Assembly (NCBI GenBank): GCA_964502005.1
Contig: CAZCUX010000026.1
Location: 48,415-112,414 of the forward strand
Source: CAJWOS01 sp964502005
GTDB taxonomy: Bacteria > Myxococcota_A > UBA796 > UBA2385
Direction of reading: 5' to 3'
Length of the DNA stretch: 64,000 nucleotides
Shown: positions 1 through 8,136 of the stretch, piece by piece
How positions within the stretch are numbered: the first letter of the stretch is position 1
How the letters are laid out: every line of letters begins with the position of its first letter
The notes under the pieces: generated by a model
Told to the model about the DNA's origin: nothing
The model's database searches: none
The model's input: only the letters and a program-made list of their open reading frames with translations
Made by a program: the position numbers and the translations under genes

Positions 1-1205
1 AGCACGGAAGTGAAGCGGAGGAGCCGCTCCTGGCGCCTGCGGAGCTTCCGGCGCTCCTTCCCACCGACCACCGCCACGTCTACGACATTCGCGATGTCGT
101 GGGACGATTGGTGGACGGCTCGCTGTTTCATGAGTTTCTGCCCCACACCGGGCGCGAAGTCCTCACGGGCGTCGCCCGCGTGGGTGGCTTGTGGATGGGC
201 TTTGCGGCCAATGTCCTCGAACCGATGCCGCGCCCCGACGGCAAAGGCCGCCGTCCCGGAGGAATCCTCTACAAAGAAGGAATCGCGAAGCTGGCGGCCT
301 TCTCGCGCGCGTGCAACGACGATGGCATTCCGCTCGTTTGGCTGCAAGACATCGCTGGTTTCGATATTGGCGTCGAAGCGGAGGCGCTCGGTCTCTTGGG
401 CTATGGGAGCAGCCTGATTTACTCGAACAGCACGAACAGCGCGCCGATGTTTACGGTGCTGTTGCGCAAGGCATCGGGCGCTGGCTACTACGCCATGGCG
501 GGGCTTCCGTATGAACCGGTGGTCCAGCTTTCGACGACGCTCGCGCGCCAAGCCGTGATGGAAGGCCGCACCTTGGCGATTGCGGCGTTCAATACCAAGC
601 TCGACAACAACTTCGAAATTGACGCGCGCTTCTCGGAAGACGAACGTGCAGCAATCGACGCTGGCATGAAAAAGACGGCAGCGCGCATCGAAGCGGACAT
701 GGACCCTGTCGATGCCGCATCGCGAATGGACACTGATGAGGTCATTCGCTTCGATGAACTGCGCCCCTGGCTCGTTGCGATGGCGGAGATGTCCTACCAG
801 GCCATCGGCGTTCGACGCATCAAGAACCCGCGTATTTGGAGTATTCACGACCTTGAAGTGCTGGCGTCCGGTCTCGCTCCTACGGCGGCGGCGGCGGTCA
901 CCTCGGCGGTAGCGCCTGTCGACGCTCCCGCGGACGTCGCGGGTGCAGCACCGCTGCGTGCGCCGATGGAAGGCGCATTCTGGACACGGCCGGGTCCCAA
1001 TGAATCGCCATTCATTTTGCCGGGGGCAGCGGTTCAAGTAGGCGATGTCGTCGGGTTGATTGAGGTGATGAAGACATTTACGCCCGTTCGTGCCACCCAA
1101 GCCGGAACTCTCGTTCGGTGGCGCCTTTCCGACGGCGACCCCGTAAGCCCCGACGAAGTGCTCGGTTGGTTGTCCACGAATGGAACAAACGCGGCCGACG
1201 AATGA
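1..1205 (+). CDS. Acyl-CoA carboxyltransferase subunit with C-terminal biotinyl domain (5' truncated)
   Basis: The frame is open from base 3 and runs off the left edge, so only the last ~400 residues are visible. The first part has carboxyltransferase features (YDIRDVVGRLVDGS, then a segment ending PMFTVLLRKASGAGYYAM) seen in the beta subunits of propionyl/methylmalonyl/glutaconyl-type decarboxylases and carboxylases. After an Ala/Pro linker (visible residues about 285-315) comes a biotinyl/lipoyl-attachment domain. It carries EVMKTF, the lysine (about visible residue 357) being the expected biotinylation site. Fusion of carboxyltransferase and biotin carrier in this order is less common than separate subunits. 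The exact acyl-CoA substrate cannot be read from this fragment. A cobalamin adenosyltransferase lies 3 kb downstream, which would fit a propionyl/methylmalonyl-CoA route (inference). Confidence 0.85.
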   Translation, partial: HGSEAEEPLLAPAELPALLPTDHRHVYDIRDVVGRLVDGSLFHEFLPHTGREVLTGVARVGGLWMGFAANVLEPMPRPDGKGRRPGGILYKEGIAKLAAFSRACNDDGIPLVWLQDIAGFDIGVEAEALGLLGYGSSLIYSNSTNSAPMFTVLLRKASGAGYYAMAGLPYEPVVQLSTTLARQAVMEGRTLAIAAFNTKLDNNFEIDARFSEDERAAIDAGMKKTAARIEADMDPVDAASRMDTDEVIRFDELRPWLVAMAEMSYQAIGVRRIKNPRIWSIHDLEVLASGLAPTAAAAVTSAVAPVDAPADVAGAAPLRAPMEGAFWTRPGPNESPFILPGAAVQVGDVVGLIEVMKTFTPVRATQAGTLVRWRLSDGDPVSPDEVLGWLSTNGTNAADE

Positions 1206-1335
1206 CATCGCGTTCTGTGGCAAAATGACCTGTACTGGGTTGGTTTCGCGAGGGAAACAAGAGTGTGACCCTCGCGGGAGCCTGTCCGTTGGCATTACAT
1301 GTGCTACGCTTAGGTTCGTCTTTTCTGGAGGCCCG

Positions 1336-2337
1336 GTGTCTGGCTTCAATTTGATCCGTTCGGTATCCGCGCGCATTCTGCGCTCCGCTGTCTTGTTCGG
1401 CGTAGCCGGTGTGTTCACCGTTTGGGTGGGCGGCTCGGATGCGATGGCCGCCGACTGCGCGCGGACCTACACCAAGCAAGAACTGAGCCGCGACATCGGT
1501 ACTCTGAACAACGCCCTCCGAAACCAGGATGAAGCGGCGTTTCGCGACACCGGCGGTCGAATGGCGCAGCAAATCGCCTGTGTCCGCGACGACCTCAACA
1601 CCATCGTTTTTGCGACCGCCTACCGCCACATTGGCGCGTATTACTACATGACGGGCGACTTTGAGCAGTCGAAGCGCTGGTTCAAGACCGCGCTCGAGCT
1701 TGAGCCCACATTCGAATACGGTGCCGGCGACCTCGCGATGGACCACCCATTGCGCCGCGCGTTTGATGCACAGCGCCCCGCCGCAAGCGACGCTCCCGTG
1801 GCCCTGGAAGGGCGTGAGCTGGCCGTTCCTGCGGGTGCAAAGCTCAAGCTCGACGGCAAGCGGCTGACCGAAGCGGCAGCGACCCTTGACCGTCCCCACT
1901 TGTTGCTCGTTGTGGGCGAAGATGCGCAAGTGCGACAGGTCATCGTGATTGAAGGCAACGCCATTCCCGAGCAGTTCTTGCAGAGTGGCGCGGCCCCCGT
2001 TGCGGCTGCCACCACCAAAAAGCCCACCAACACGCCCAATCCGGATGACCCTTACGCAGAGGTCAAGGTGGCGCGCGTGCGGCCCCCAGCAAAGACACCC
2101 TTGATGCTCTCCGGCGGCGTGCTGGCCCTTGCCGGTGGTGCGATTTACGCCACCTCGTTTTCGACCCGCGCCAAGTTTGATGCCGCTACGACCACGGCCG
2201 ACCTCGACCGTTATCGTCGCCTCACCAATACCTTGGTGGTATCCGCAGGCGCCACGGTCGCGCTGGGCCTTGGCGTTGAATACGTCGGCATTATTATCTC
2301 CGATGAGCCGGGCTTGGCCATTCGGGGACGATTCTGA
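1336..2337 (+). CDS. Exported TPR-like protein with C-terminal membrane hairpin, unknown function
   Basis: A GTG start at 1336 is chosen because GGAGG lies at 1327-1331 and because translation then begins with a signal peptide (hydrophobic stretch ending in AMA-AD, about residue 36). The open frame extends upstream to 1180, but that part looks non-coding. Residues about 85-125 resemble one tetratricopeptide hairpin (YYMTGDFEQSKRWFKTALEL). The middle is a probable beta-rich or PEGA-like segment. Two hydrophobic helices near residues 255-275 and 300-330 close the protein. The 333-residue product is therefore envelope-associated. Its stop codon overlaps the likely CTG start of the next gene (CTGA at 2334-2337), which suggests translational coupling. 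Confidence 0.6.
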   Translation: MSGFNLIRSVSARILRSAVLFGVAGVFTVWVGGSDAMAADCARTYTKQELSRDIGTLNNALRNQDEAAFRDTGGRMAQQIACVRDDLNTIVFATAYRHIGAYYYMTGDFEQSKRWFKTALELEPTFEYGAGDLAMDHPLRRAFDAQRPAASDAPVALEGRELAVPAGAKLKLDGKRLTEAAATLDRPHLLLVVGEDAQVRQVIVIEGNAIPEQFLQSGAAPVAAATTKKPTNTPNPDDPYAEVKVARVRPPAKTPLMLSGGVLALAGGAIYATSFSTRAKFDAATTTADLDRYRRLTNTLVVSAGATVALGLGVEYVGIIISDEPGLAIRGRF

Positions 2338-4016
2338 GCTCGCAGCCTTCAGCGCGGGAGGCCACGAGCGCCGACGGTCAAGTTTGGCGTGACAATCGTG
2401 GTCGAACCTGGGTTGCGGTCGATGCCCAAGCCCAGCGCCTCCCCGACCGTACGGTACGGCAGGTCGCGAGCGGGACCCGCCGGGGGTACATCGAGTGGGC
2501 GGCCGGTGAGAGCACTGCCGCACAGGGGCTTTTTGAAGCGCGTCGCGCGCTGCTGGAGTCCTTGTCCCTCTCGAGTGGCCCGGTCGGCGTGCCCAAAGTG
2601 GAAGGAATGCTGCTCAACGGCGGTGGAATCGTCGTCGAGCAATCGGCAGCAGGCCTAGAGGCGTGGTGGCGCGAGCAGCTCTTGCGGCGAGACCGCGTGG
2701 CCGTGCTGCTTGAAACCCTCGCAGGCATCGCCCGCACGGCCGGGCGGCTGGTCGCTCCCGCCGCATCGGAAGGACTGGTTCCCGTTGTGCGCCCGCGCTC
2801 GTTGCGCTGGTCGGAGGCGGGAGCCTGGGTCGTCACGGAGTTTGCCCCGCAGGTCGAGCCTCCCAGTGCCCTTTTGGCAACAGATGTCGCCTCCGGGTTT
2901 GTGCCGCCCGAGTGCATCATGGGGGCAGTCGGTGGCCCTGCGGGCGCGCGGGTCTGCTGGGGCGTGGCGGCGACACTCGTGGGAATGGCCCGCTGGTCAC
3001 GTCTTACGCTCGATGGCTCTGTCGAAGACGCAATCGAGTCCAATGCAGGGCAGAGTCAACGAGGGCGGCAGTTTGCCGACGCATTCGCGCGCAGCGGCGG
3101 TGGCCGCGCAGAAGTGTCCACCTTGGTGCAAGGGCTCCCCGACCCCCACCGGGTGTTGGTTCCCGACCGCGATGCCGTCTTGACCTTCGTCGAAGAGCAT
3201 GGCGGCAGCCGCGCGGTGGCCGTCGAGTTGCTCGGCTTGCTGGACGAAGCCCTCGACCTCGATCCCGACGGCCGACCCACTCCCTTGGCGGTCGCAGAGC
3301 GCCTCGAAAACCTGGCCCGCCAGATGCGAAGTGCTCACCGCACCGAAGCTGTCGCCGACACGCCCGCCCCCGTCACCGACGTCGCCACGCGCCCGCCGGA
3401 CGAAAAAAAGACAAAGCGTCGGGTGCAGGTGCGCACGTCGGGCGTTGACCCGTCGCTGGTCGCGCTCGAACGCGAGGTGGCCCACCTCAAAGACGAGCTC
3501 GCCGCCGCGCGCACGGAGCTTTTGCACCTCCAAGAAGACCTTCTGTCCCTCCACAACACTGTGTCGGGCAACCCATCGCCTCCCGACCGCTTGCTGTTGG
3601 TGGTCGGGGTTGCGGTAGGCGCCTTGGTGGCGATGGCGGTAGGCGTCGCTGGCTTGTTTTTGCCCGTTTCGACGGGCGAGCCAGCGCCCATCATTATTCA
3701 AAACGAAGGCCCGCGGCTGCCCAGCGGTGCGTCCCCATTTCCCGCCGAGGATGCCACCGGATTGCCTGTGCCCTCCGGCCGCGTCGAGATTCGTGGCGGA
3801 ACCTTGTCTCTGGAGGGCGCTGCGGGCGTGTTTGGGCCGGGGCGTGTGCCCGTCGGCACCTACGACATCTCCGTGAGTCCCATTGGGGGCAACACCGCCG
3901 TGTTTGCGGGCGTTGAAATCGGGCGCGACACCTTGGTCCAAGTGCAATGTACCGAAGGGGTCTGCCGGGTGGATGGTCTCCCGAGCGAAGCGCCGGCTGG
4001 CGAAGCGTCAGAATAG
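2334..4016 (+). CDS. Kinase-like (probable pseudokinase) membrane protein with coiled coil and C-terminal beta domain
   Basis: The coding frame is open from 2307 and looks protein-like well before the first conventional codon (TTG 2562). No ATG, GTG or TTG occurs in between. CTG at 2334 overlaps the previous stop as CTGA and has GGGGA five bases upstream, so I place the start there (560 residues); a caller would probably use 2562. Residues about 20-260 have the layout of a Ser/Thr kinase N- and C-lobe (ARRALLESLSL, LLNGGGIVVE, LVPVVRPRSLRWS), but no HRD or DFG catalytic residues are visible. A coiled coil (LEREVAHLKDELAAARTELL), one transmembrane helix (about 420-446) and a PEGA-like beta domain follow. 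The kinase resemblance is inference from pattern only. Confidence 0.55.
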   Translation: MSSQPSAREATSADGQVWRDNRGRTWVAVDAQAQRLPDRTVRQVASGTRRGYIEWAAGESTAAQGLFEARRALLESLSLSSGPVGVPKVEGMLLNGGGIVVEQSAAGLEAWWREQLLRRDRVAVLLETLAGIARTAGRLVAPAASEGLVPVVRPRSLRWSEAGAWVVTEFAPQVEPPSALLATDVASGFVPPECIMGAVGGPAGARVCWGVAATLVGMARWSRLTLDGSVEDAIESNAGQSQRGRQFADAFARSGGGRAEVSTLVQGLPDPHRVLVPDRDAVLTFVEEHGGSRAVAVELLGLLDEALDLDPDGRPTPLAVAERLENLARQMRSAHRTEAVADTPAPVTDVATRPPDEKKTKRRVQVRTSGVDPSLVALEREVAHLKDELAAARTELLHLQEDLLSLHNTVSGNPSPPDRLLLVVGVAVGALVAMAVGVAGLFLPVSTGEPAPIIIQNEGPRLPSGASPFPAEDATGLPVPSGRVEIRGGTLSLEGAAGVFGPGRVPVGTYDISVSPIGGNTAVFAGVEIGRDTLVQVQCTEGVCRVDGLPSEAPAGEASE

Positions 4017-4152
4017 AGGTCTGCCGCGGTTTGTGGACGGCAACCCTCGACACCTATGTAGCCGCGGCCAACGCTTGCTTTCCCACGAACGGCGTGCCCC
4101 CACTCCGGCGCGCGCTGGTCTCAGAAGAGCGCAACCGAGGGCGCTTACGCCC

Positions 4153-4764
4153 TCAAAGCGTGCGGTCCCACAAAAACTCGGGCTCCCCCAAGGACCGGGC
4201 GCTCCAGCGGCTCGCGACAAACAACCAGTCGGACAGCCGATTGAGATAGCGCAGCACGCCTTCGCCCGTCTCGGGGTCGAGGCGAATCAGGGTGACAACA
4301 CGCCGCTCGGCCCGGCGACAAACCGTGCGCGCTTGGTGGAGAAACGCGCCGACGGGGCCGCCGCCGGGCAAGATGAACTCTTTGAGCGGGGGCAGGTCGG
4401 CGTTGAGCGCATCGATCCACGCCTCCATTCGCTCCACCTCGGCATCGCCTACCCGGCGCATCCCTTCCCAGCGGGAATCGGCGGGCGTCGCGAGGTCGGC
4501 CCCGACGTTGAACAGGTCGTTTTGCACGCGTTTGCACATCTCATCCAGACGCGCTGCATTTGCTACCTTTTCGTCAGATTTTTCCCCCGGCGACGCTCCG
4601 TCGGTGGCTTGGCAGTAGGTGCGGACAATTCCGAGAATCGCGTTCAGTTCATCGACCGTGCCATAGGCTTCGATGCGCGGGTCGTCTTTTTCGGCGACCG
4701 CGCCGCCTACGAGACGGGTGCCGCCCCGGTCACCGGTTCGAGTGTAGACTTTGGTAATGCGCAC
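4153..4764 (-). CDS. ATP:cob(I)alamin adenosyltransferase, PduO/MMAB type
   Basis: The enzyme transfers the adenosyl group of ATP to cob(I)alamin to make coenzyme B12, needed for example by methylmalonyl-CoA mutase. The N-terminus KVYTRTGDRGGTRLVGG is the family's ATP-binding signature. YGTVDELNAILG follows, and the helical core ends with the conserved ARTVCRRAERRVV and YLNRLSDWLFVASR segments. Length (203 residues) fits the family. GTG at 4764 is preferred over the in-frame GTG at 4797 because GGAGA lies seven bases upstream and homologues start just before KVYTRTGD. It is transcribed convergently to the kinase-like gene, with no obvious operon partner on its strand. Confidence 0.9.
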   Translation of the reverse strand: MRITKVYTRTGDRGGTRLVGGAVAEKDDPRIEAYGTVDELNAILGIVRTYCQATDGASPGEKSDEKVANAARLDEMCKRVQNDLFNVGADLATPADSRWEGMRRVGDAEVERMEAWIDALNADLPPLKEFILPGGGPVGAFLHQARTVCRRAERRVVTLIRLDPETGEGVLRYLNRLSDWLFVASRWSARSLGEPEFLWDRTL

Positions 4765-5315
4765 GGTCGCTTCTCCGCGGTTTGGGGGTCCAGCCACGCC
4801 AACGAGAAAAAAAACGGGTGGCCGCGTGGGAACCTATCGAGGGTTCTGGGCGTTTGGTGGCAAAGGGTCGACCATGCCGAAGCGCCCCGGCCATGAATGC
4901 AGGGGACCAGTTCCCCCGAAGCATGACACGGGAGGTGGCTAGCCCAATGCGTCGCCTCGTGGTAGCCCCGCGTCGGATGCACGAACGCTTCGATCTGGAT
5001 ATGGAGGTGTCCATCGGGACGTGCGTGCGACTTCTCCGTTGTCGCCACCGCATCTTCCCCCTTGTTCGGTCGGATACTTCGGTGTGATGGGTAGAAATCG
5101 TCGGCCTATTTGTGCGCTCTCCACCTTTGGGAGCAACCGCAAATCGTCGGGACATTTCGTTCTGCGGGCCATCCCAGGAAGTTTTTTTGGGGGATTTCTG
5201 CTCTGCCGTGGTGTTTGAAAAACAAGGAATTGATTCGGAATAGCCCACCATTCGAGCGATGCCTCGTCGTTCGGCCCCCCTCGCGCTTTAGGCGCACACT
5301 GTCTCAGGAGTCTCC
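4765..5315. other. Intergenic region between divergent genes
   Basis: About 550 bases separate the adenosyltransferase start (minus) from the next plus-strand gene. Apart from the short PilZ-like fragment at 4947-5087 I see no coding sequence with believable composition. The region presumably holds both divergent promoters. I could not identify convincing -35/-10 pairs. Confidence 0.5.
4947..5087 (+). pseudogene. Possible remnant of a PilZ-domain N-terminus
   Basis: A 46-codon frame from ATG 4947 encodes RRMHERFDLDMEVSIG. This resembles the start of PilZ domains (R-x-x-x-R followed by a beta strand, c-di-GMP binding in the family). The similarity stops after about 25 residues and the frame ends at 5087. 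No continuation of a PilZ domain is readable in the other frames. GGGAGG lies 11 bases upstream of the ATG, slightly too far. It may be a decayed gene or chance similarity. Confidence 0.25.
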
Positions 5316-6083
5316 GTGGAGCAGCGCAAAAACCGGATTTCGGTCGGAGGATTGCGCAAAGCAAATCCGACCCATCTCGCCGTACTCGTTCAGGATGTGC
5401 TCCGGCTGCCCGTGCTTCAACTCGACCCGCGCACGTTCTTGGACGTGATGGCGCTTTCCGAGATTGCCTCGCAGGTGTCCACACAGCTCGCGAAAGAGCT
5501 CGCAGCGTTCCGCGACCAAAAGTTGCGGGAAATCGGCGACCTTCCCGATGGCCCTCCGCTTGCGGACTTCCTCCGCGATTTGCACAGCGTCGATGCAGGC
5601 CTGCATCCCGCCTGCGTTCGCGAAGGGATCATTGCAATTTGTGAAGAGTGCCGCCACGAAGATGTGGAGCCCGCATTCGATGCGCTTCAGCGCCACTGGG
5701 ACTCCGAGGACCCCCTGGAGATCGAGCTTCCCAAGGCTCCGCCCCCGGCAGCAAAGAAGCCCGCGGCTGCTGCATCTGCGCCCGCCGCAGCGGCCAAGCA
5801 GCCCCGTCACGAAATCCTCAAGCCGGCGGACCGCACCCCCCGGCGCGCGGTTCCGCGTGCAAACGAGGATTCTCGTCGCGAAGAGTGGATTCGGGAAGAC
5901 GTGCTGTCGCGGCTCGTCAACTACGGCACCCGCGGTCTGAAAGAGCAGATTGTGGTGGCTGGCACCCGGCACCGGTCGTCGTGGACCGACCTCACCGAAC
6001 TCGAAGTGCTCACGGTTCTCCGTAAGCTCAAGCGGGAAGGCCGGGTGCGGTTTTCAGCAGGTCGCTGGATGATTGTAGGCTAA
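5316..6083 (+). CDS. Hypothetical protein with C-terminal winged-helix-like region
   Basis: GTG at 5316 is supported by AGGAG at 5306-5310. The 255-residue product has an N-terminal helical half (residues about 1-145), an Ala/Pro/Lys-rich linker (about 145-185) and a compact C-terminal segment. That segment, with WTDLTELEVLTVLRKLKREG followed by RVRFSAGRWMIVG, reads like helix-helix-beta wing of a small winged-helix domain. There is no signal peptide and no membrane segment, so it is cytoplasmic. I do not recognise the family. The gene is monocistronic and followed by a strong terminator. Confidence 0.6.
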   Translation: MEQRKNRISVGGLRKANPTHLAVLVQDVLRLPVLQLDPRTFLDVMALSEIASQVSTQLAKELAAFRDQKLREIGDLPDGPPLADFLRDLHSVDAGLHPACVREGIIAICEECRHEDVEPAFDALQRHWDSEDPLEIELPKAPPPAAKKPAAAASAPAAAAKQPRHEILKPADRTPRRAVPRANEDSRREEWIREDVLSRLVNYGTRGLKEQIVVAGTRHRSSWTDLTELEVLTVLRKLKREGRVRFSAGRWMIVG

Positions 6084-6110
6084 GCGCCTGCCTCGCCCCG
6101 TTGACGCCTC

Positions 6111-6136
6111 ACGCCCGCGTGGGGCGTTTTTTTTTT
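6111..6136 (+). terminator. Rho-independent terminator
   Basis: ACGCCC (6111-6116), a five-base loop and GGGCGT (6122-6127) form a perfect 6-bp stem followed by a run of ten T. It lies 28 bases after the stop codon of the preceding gene. Confidence 0.85.
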
Positions 6137-6261
6137 GGGGGGGGTGGCATCGGGTGTTGTGCAACCAGCGCAGCAACGCCAACGTCTCCGAAACGTCGCG
6201 GGACTGTCACCAGGAACAGCGTTCACCAGAGTAAAACGGGCTCCTTTCCCATGGAGGTCGC

Positions 6262-7746
6262 TTGCGTACTCATCGTTCCCTGATTTCGTTGTTCCTTGTG
6301 CTTGGCACCAGTGTTTTGGTGTCTGCCTGTGGCGAAAAAGAAACCACCGGCGGCACGTCCGAGGCCGATGCGGATACCGACACCGACGCGGACACCGATA
6401 CTGACTCCGACACCGATGCCGACACCGACACCGACACCGATTCGGACACGGATGCCGACACCGATTCGGACACCGACGCCGATACCGATGCGGACACCGA
6501 CGCCGATACCGATGCGGACACGGATGCCGACACCGACGCGGACACCGATGCCGATACGGTCATCTACCAAATCCAGAGCGGCACCGGTGGCTACACCGCT
6601 GGCGACGGCCGCTCCGTGCTTGGCGACACCGTCGTCCTCAACGGTGTGTTGGCCCACGATGCCGACATCCTTGGCTACGGCGTGTTCGTAATGGACGGCA
6701 TGGGTGGCGAATACAGCGGCGTGTGGGTGTATAGCGCGAGCACGTCGCCCAACTCCATCGGCGACCTCGGCTTGGTCGAAGGCGATGAAGTCCAAATCAC
6801 CGGCACCTACGCCGAATACGACTACGGCGATGGCGACACCGTCACCGAAGTCGTGGTGGCCGACCCCGCAGCGGACATGGTGACCGCATCGACCGGCTTG
6901 ACGCTGCAGGCCCCCGATGTCGTCACCGTCGCCGACCTCACGGGTGCTGGCGCCGAAGCGTGGGAAGGCGTGCTCGTGACTGTCGAAAACGTCACCATCA
7001 CCAACACCGACCTCGGCTTTGGTGAGTGGCAGGTCGACAGCGCCCTCGTCATCGACGACATGTTCTATTCGCCGAGCATCCTCCTCGACGGCGCGTCGAT
7101 TGGCTCCATCACCGGTGTGTTCCACTGGACCTACGGCGCCTACAAGCTCGAACCCCGCTACGCCGCCGACATCACGGGCTACGACACCTGCCCGTATGCC
7201 GACATGTGCGTCGATAGCCTCGTCGCTGGCGACCTCGTGGTGACCGAGCTTCTCATCGACACCAAAGAAAACGAAACCTACTGCGAATGGGTGGAAATCT
7301 ACAACACCACCTCGATGTCGATTGACCTCGCTGGCCTCATCTTGGAAGACGCGAGCGCCAACCAGGACGCCGTCGATGGCTCTACCGTCATCCCCGCGGG
7401 CGGCACTGTGGTGCTCACGAGCGGCTCTCCCGCTGACTTCGCGGTCAACTGCCCCAATGCAGCCACGGCGTTCACGCCGGACGGCGGCTACGGCTCGCGT
7501 GCGGCGCTCAACAACTCGAGCGCCGACTACATCCACCTCAAGGCGCCGATGGCCGACGGCTCCCTCGTGACCGTCGACGAAATGTTGGCGTACCCGAGCG
7601 GTTCCGACAACTGGCAGCTTGACCCGAGCTGTATGGACGCCACCTGCAACGACGACGCTGCGAACTGGTGCCAAGCGACCGCCACCTACGACTCCGGCGG
7701 CGACCTCGGCACTCCGGGCACCGCAAACGAGTCCTGCGCTCCCTGA
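6262..7746 (+). CDS. Lipoprotein with long Asp/Ala/Thr repeat and lamin-tail domain
   Basis: TTG at 6262 is chosen because GGAGG ends four bases before it and gives a lipoprotein signal peptide (LVLGTSVLVSAC, lipidated Cys about residue 23). Residues about 34-100 are an uninterrupted series of D-A-D-T / D-T-D / D-S-D-T units, a highly acidic, probably extended surface stalk able to bind cations. Residues about 100-310 are beta-rich with short Asp/Gly-rich turns. The C-terminal portion (VTELLIDTKENETYCEWVEIYN onward, about 325-494) matches the lamin-tail (LTD) fold seen on many bacterial surface proteins. The product is likely cell-surface or periplasmic. Its function is unknown; similar lamin-tail lipoproteins are common in myxobacteria. 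Confidence 0.75.
   Translation: MRTHRSLISLFLVLGTSVLVSACGEKETTGGTSEADADTDTDADTDTDSDTDADTDTDTDSDTDADTDSDTDADTDADTDADTDADTDADTDADTDADTVIYQIQSGTGGYTAGDGRSVLGDTVVLNGVLAHDADILGYGVFVMDGMGGEYSGVWVYSASTSPNSIGDLGLVEGDEVQITGTYAEYDYGDGDTVTEVVVADPAADMVTASTGLTLQAPDVVTVADLTGAGAEAWEGVLVTVENVTITNTDLGFGEWQVDSALVIDDMFYSPSILLDGASIGSITGVFHWTYGAYKLEPRYAADITGYDTCPYADMCVDSLVAGDLVVTELLIDTKENETYCEWVEIYNTTSMSIDLAGLILEDASANQDAVDGSTVIPAGGTVVLTSGSPADFAVNCPNAATAFTPDGGYGSRAALNNSSADYIHLKAPMADGSLVTVDEMLAYPSGSDNWQLDPSCMDATCNDDAANWCQATATYDSGGDLGTPGTANESCAP
6361..6560 (+). repeat. In-frame short tandem repeat encoding Asp-Ala/Thr-Asp
   Basis: About 200 bases of GACACCGACGCG / GACACCGATGCC-type units repeat in 12- and 18-base steps with third-position variation. 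The repeat keeps the lipoprotein frame open throughout, so it is a coding low-complexity tract and not a CRISPR or regulatory array. Confidence 0.9.
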
Positions 7747-7828
7747 TGTTTGGGCGGCTGTCCGGCCCTGATGGGGTCGGGCACCCGGCTATCGCTGGGT
7801 CCGTCCAAAAATGAATGGCGATTCAGTG

Positions 7829-7860
7829 CGTCACGTCGGTCTCCGGCGTGACGTTTTGTT
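7829..7860 (+). terminator. Rho-independent terminator after the lamin-tail lipoprotein
   Basis: CGTCACGTCGG (7829-7839) pairs through a TCT loop with CCGGCGTGACG (7843-7853), 11 bp including one T.G pair, and is followed by TTTTGTTTG. It is 80 bases beyond the lipoprotein stop. It also sits just beyond the 3' end of the convergent BolA gene. Confidence 0.75.
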
Positions 7861-7879
7861 TGTCTCGCGCCGCGTTCTG

Positions 7880-8110
7880 CTACGGCGTCTCGCACGTGAG
7901 CTTGTCGACCGCGTGAATCGGCGCCGCATCGCCCGACATGAGGTCTTTGATGGCCATGTAGACCATGCGCTGCTTTTGAACGATGCGCTTGCCTGCAAAT
8001 TCCGCTGACACGACATGAATTTCGAAGTGTCCGCCGCCACCGCTCACTGTGGCGACAGCGCCGGGAATGGCGGCTTCAATGGCTTGACGGGCTTGTTCGG
8101 TGATGTCCAT
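7880..8110 (-). CDS. BolA/IbaG-family protein
   Basis: The 76-residue product is a complete BolA-like domain: an amphipathic N-terminal helix (ITEQARQAIEAAIPGA), then GGGGHFEIHVVSAEFAGK and RIVQKQRMVYMAI. BolA-like proteins work with monothiol glutaredoxins in Fe-S cluster trafficking or act as stress regulators. The variable loop lacks a Cys, as in many short IbaG-type members. ATG 8110 is preferred to the upstream in-frame codon at 8179 because AGGAG lies six bases before it. It follows the FAN1-like nuclease gene by 26 bases on the same strand and is probably cotranscribed. Confidence 0.85.
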   Translation of the reverse strand: MDITEQARQAIEAAIPGAVATVSGGGGHFEIHVVSAEFAGKRIVQKQRMVYMAIKDLMSGDAAPIHAVDKLTCETP

Positions 8111-8136
8111 GGTGGCTCCTTGGAGAAAGTAGCGGG

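Noticed and set aside
1078..2523. 481-codon minus-strand open frame
   Set aside because: It lies fully antisense to the carboxyltransferase end and the exported TPR-like gene, has an Arg/Gly/His-rich composition typical of GC-driven shadow frames and no motif.
6223..7674. 483-codon minus-strand frame rich in Val-Gly-Ile repeats
   Set aside because: It is the exact antisense of the Asp/Thr repeat lipoprotein, whose signal peptide and terminator support the plus strand.
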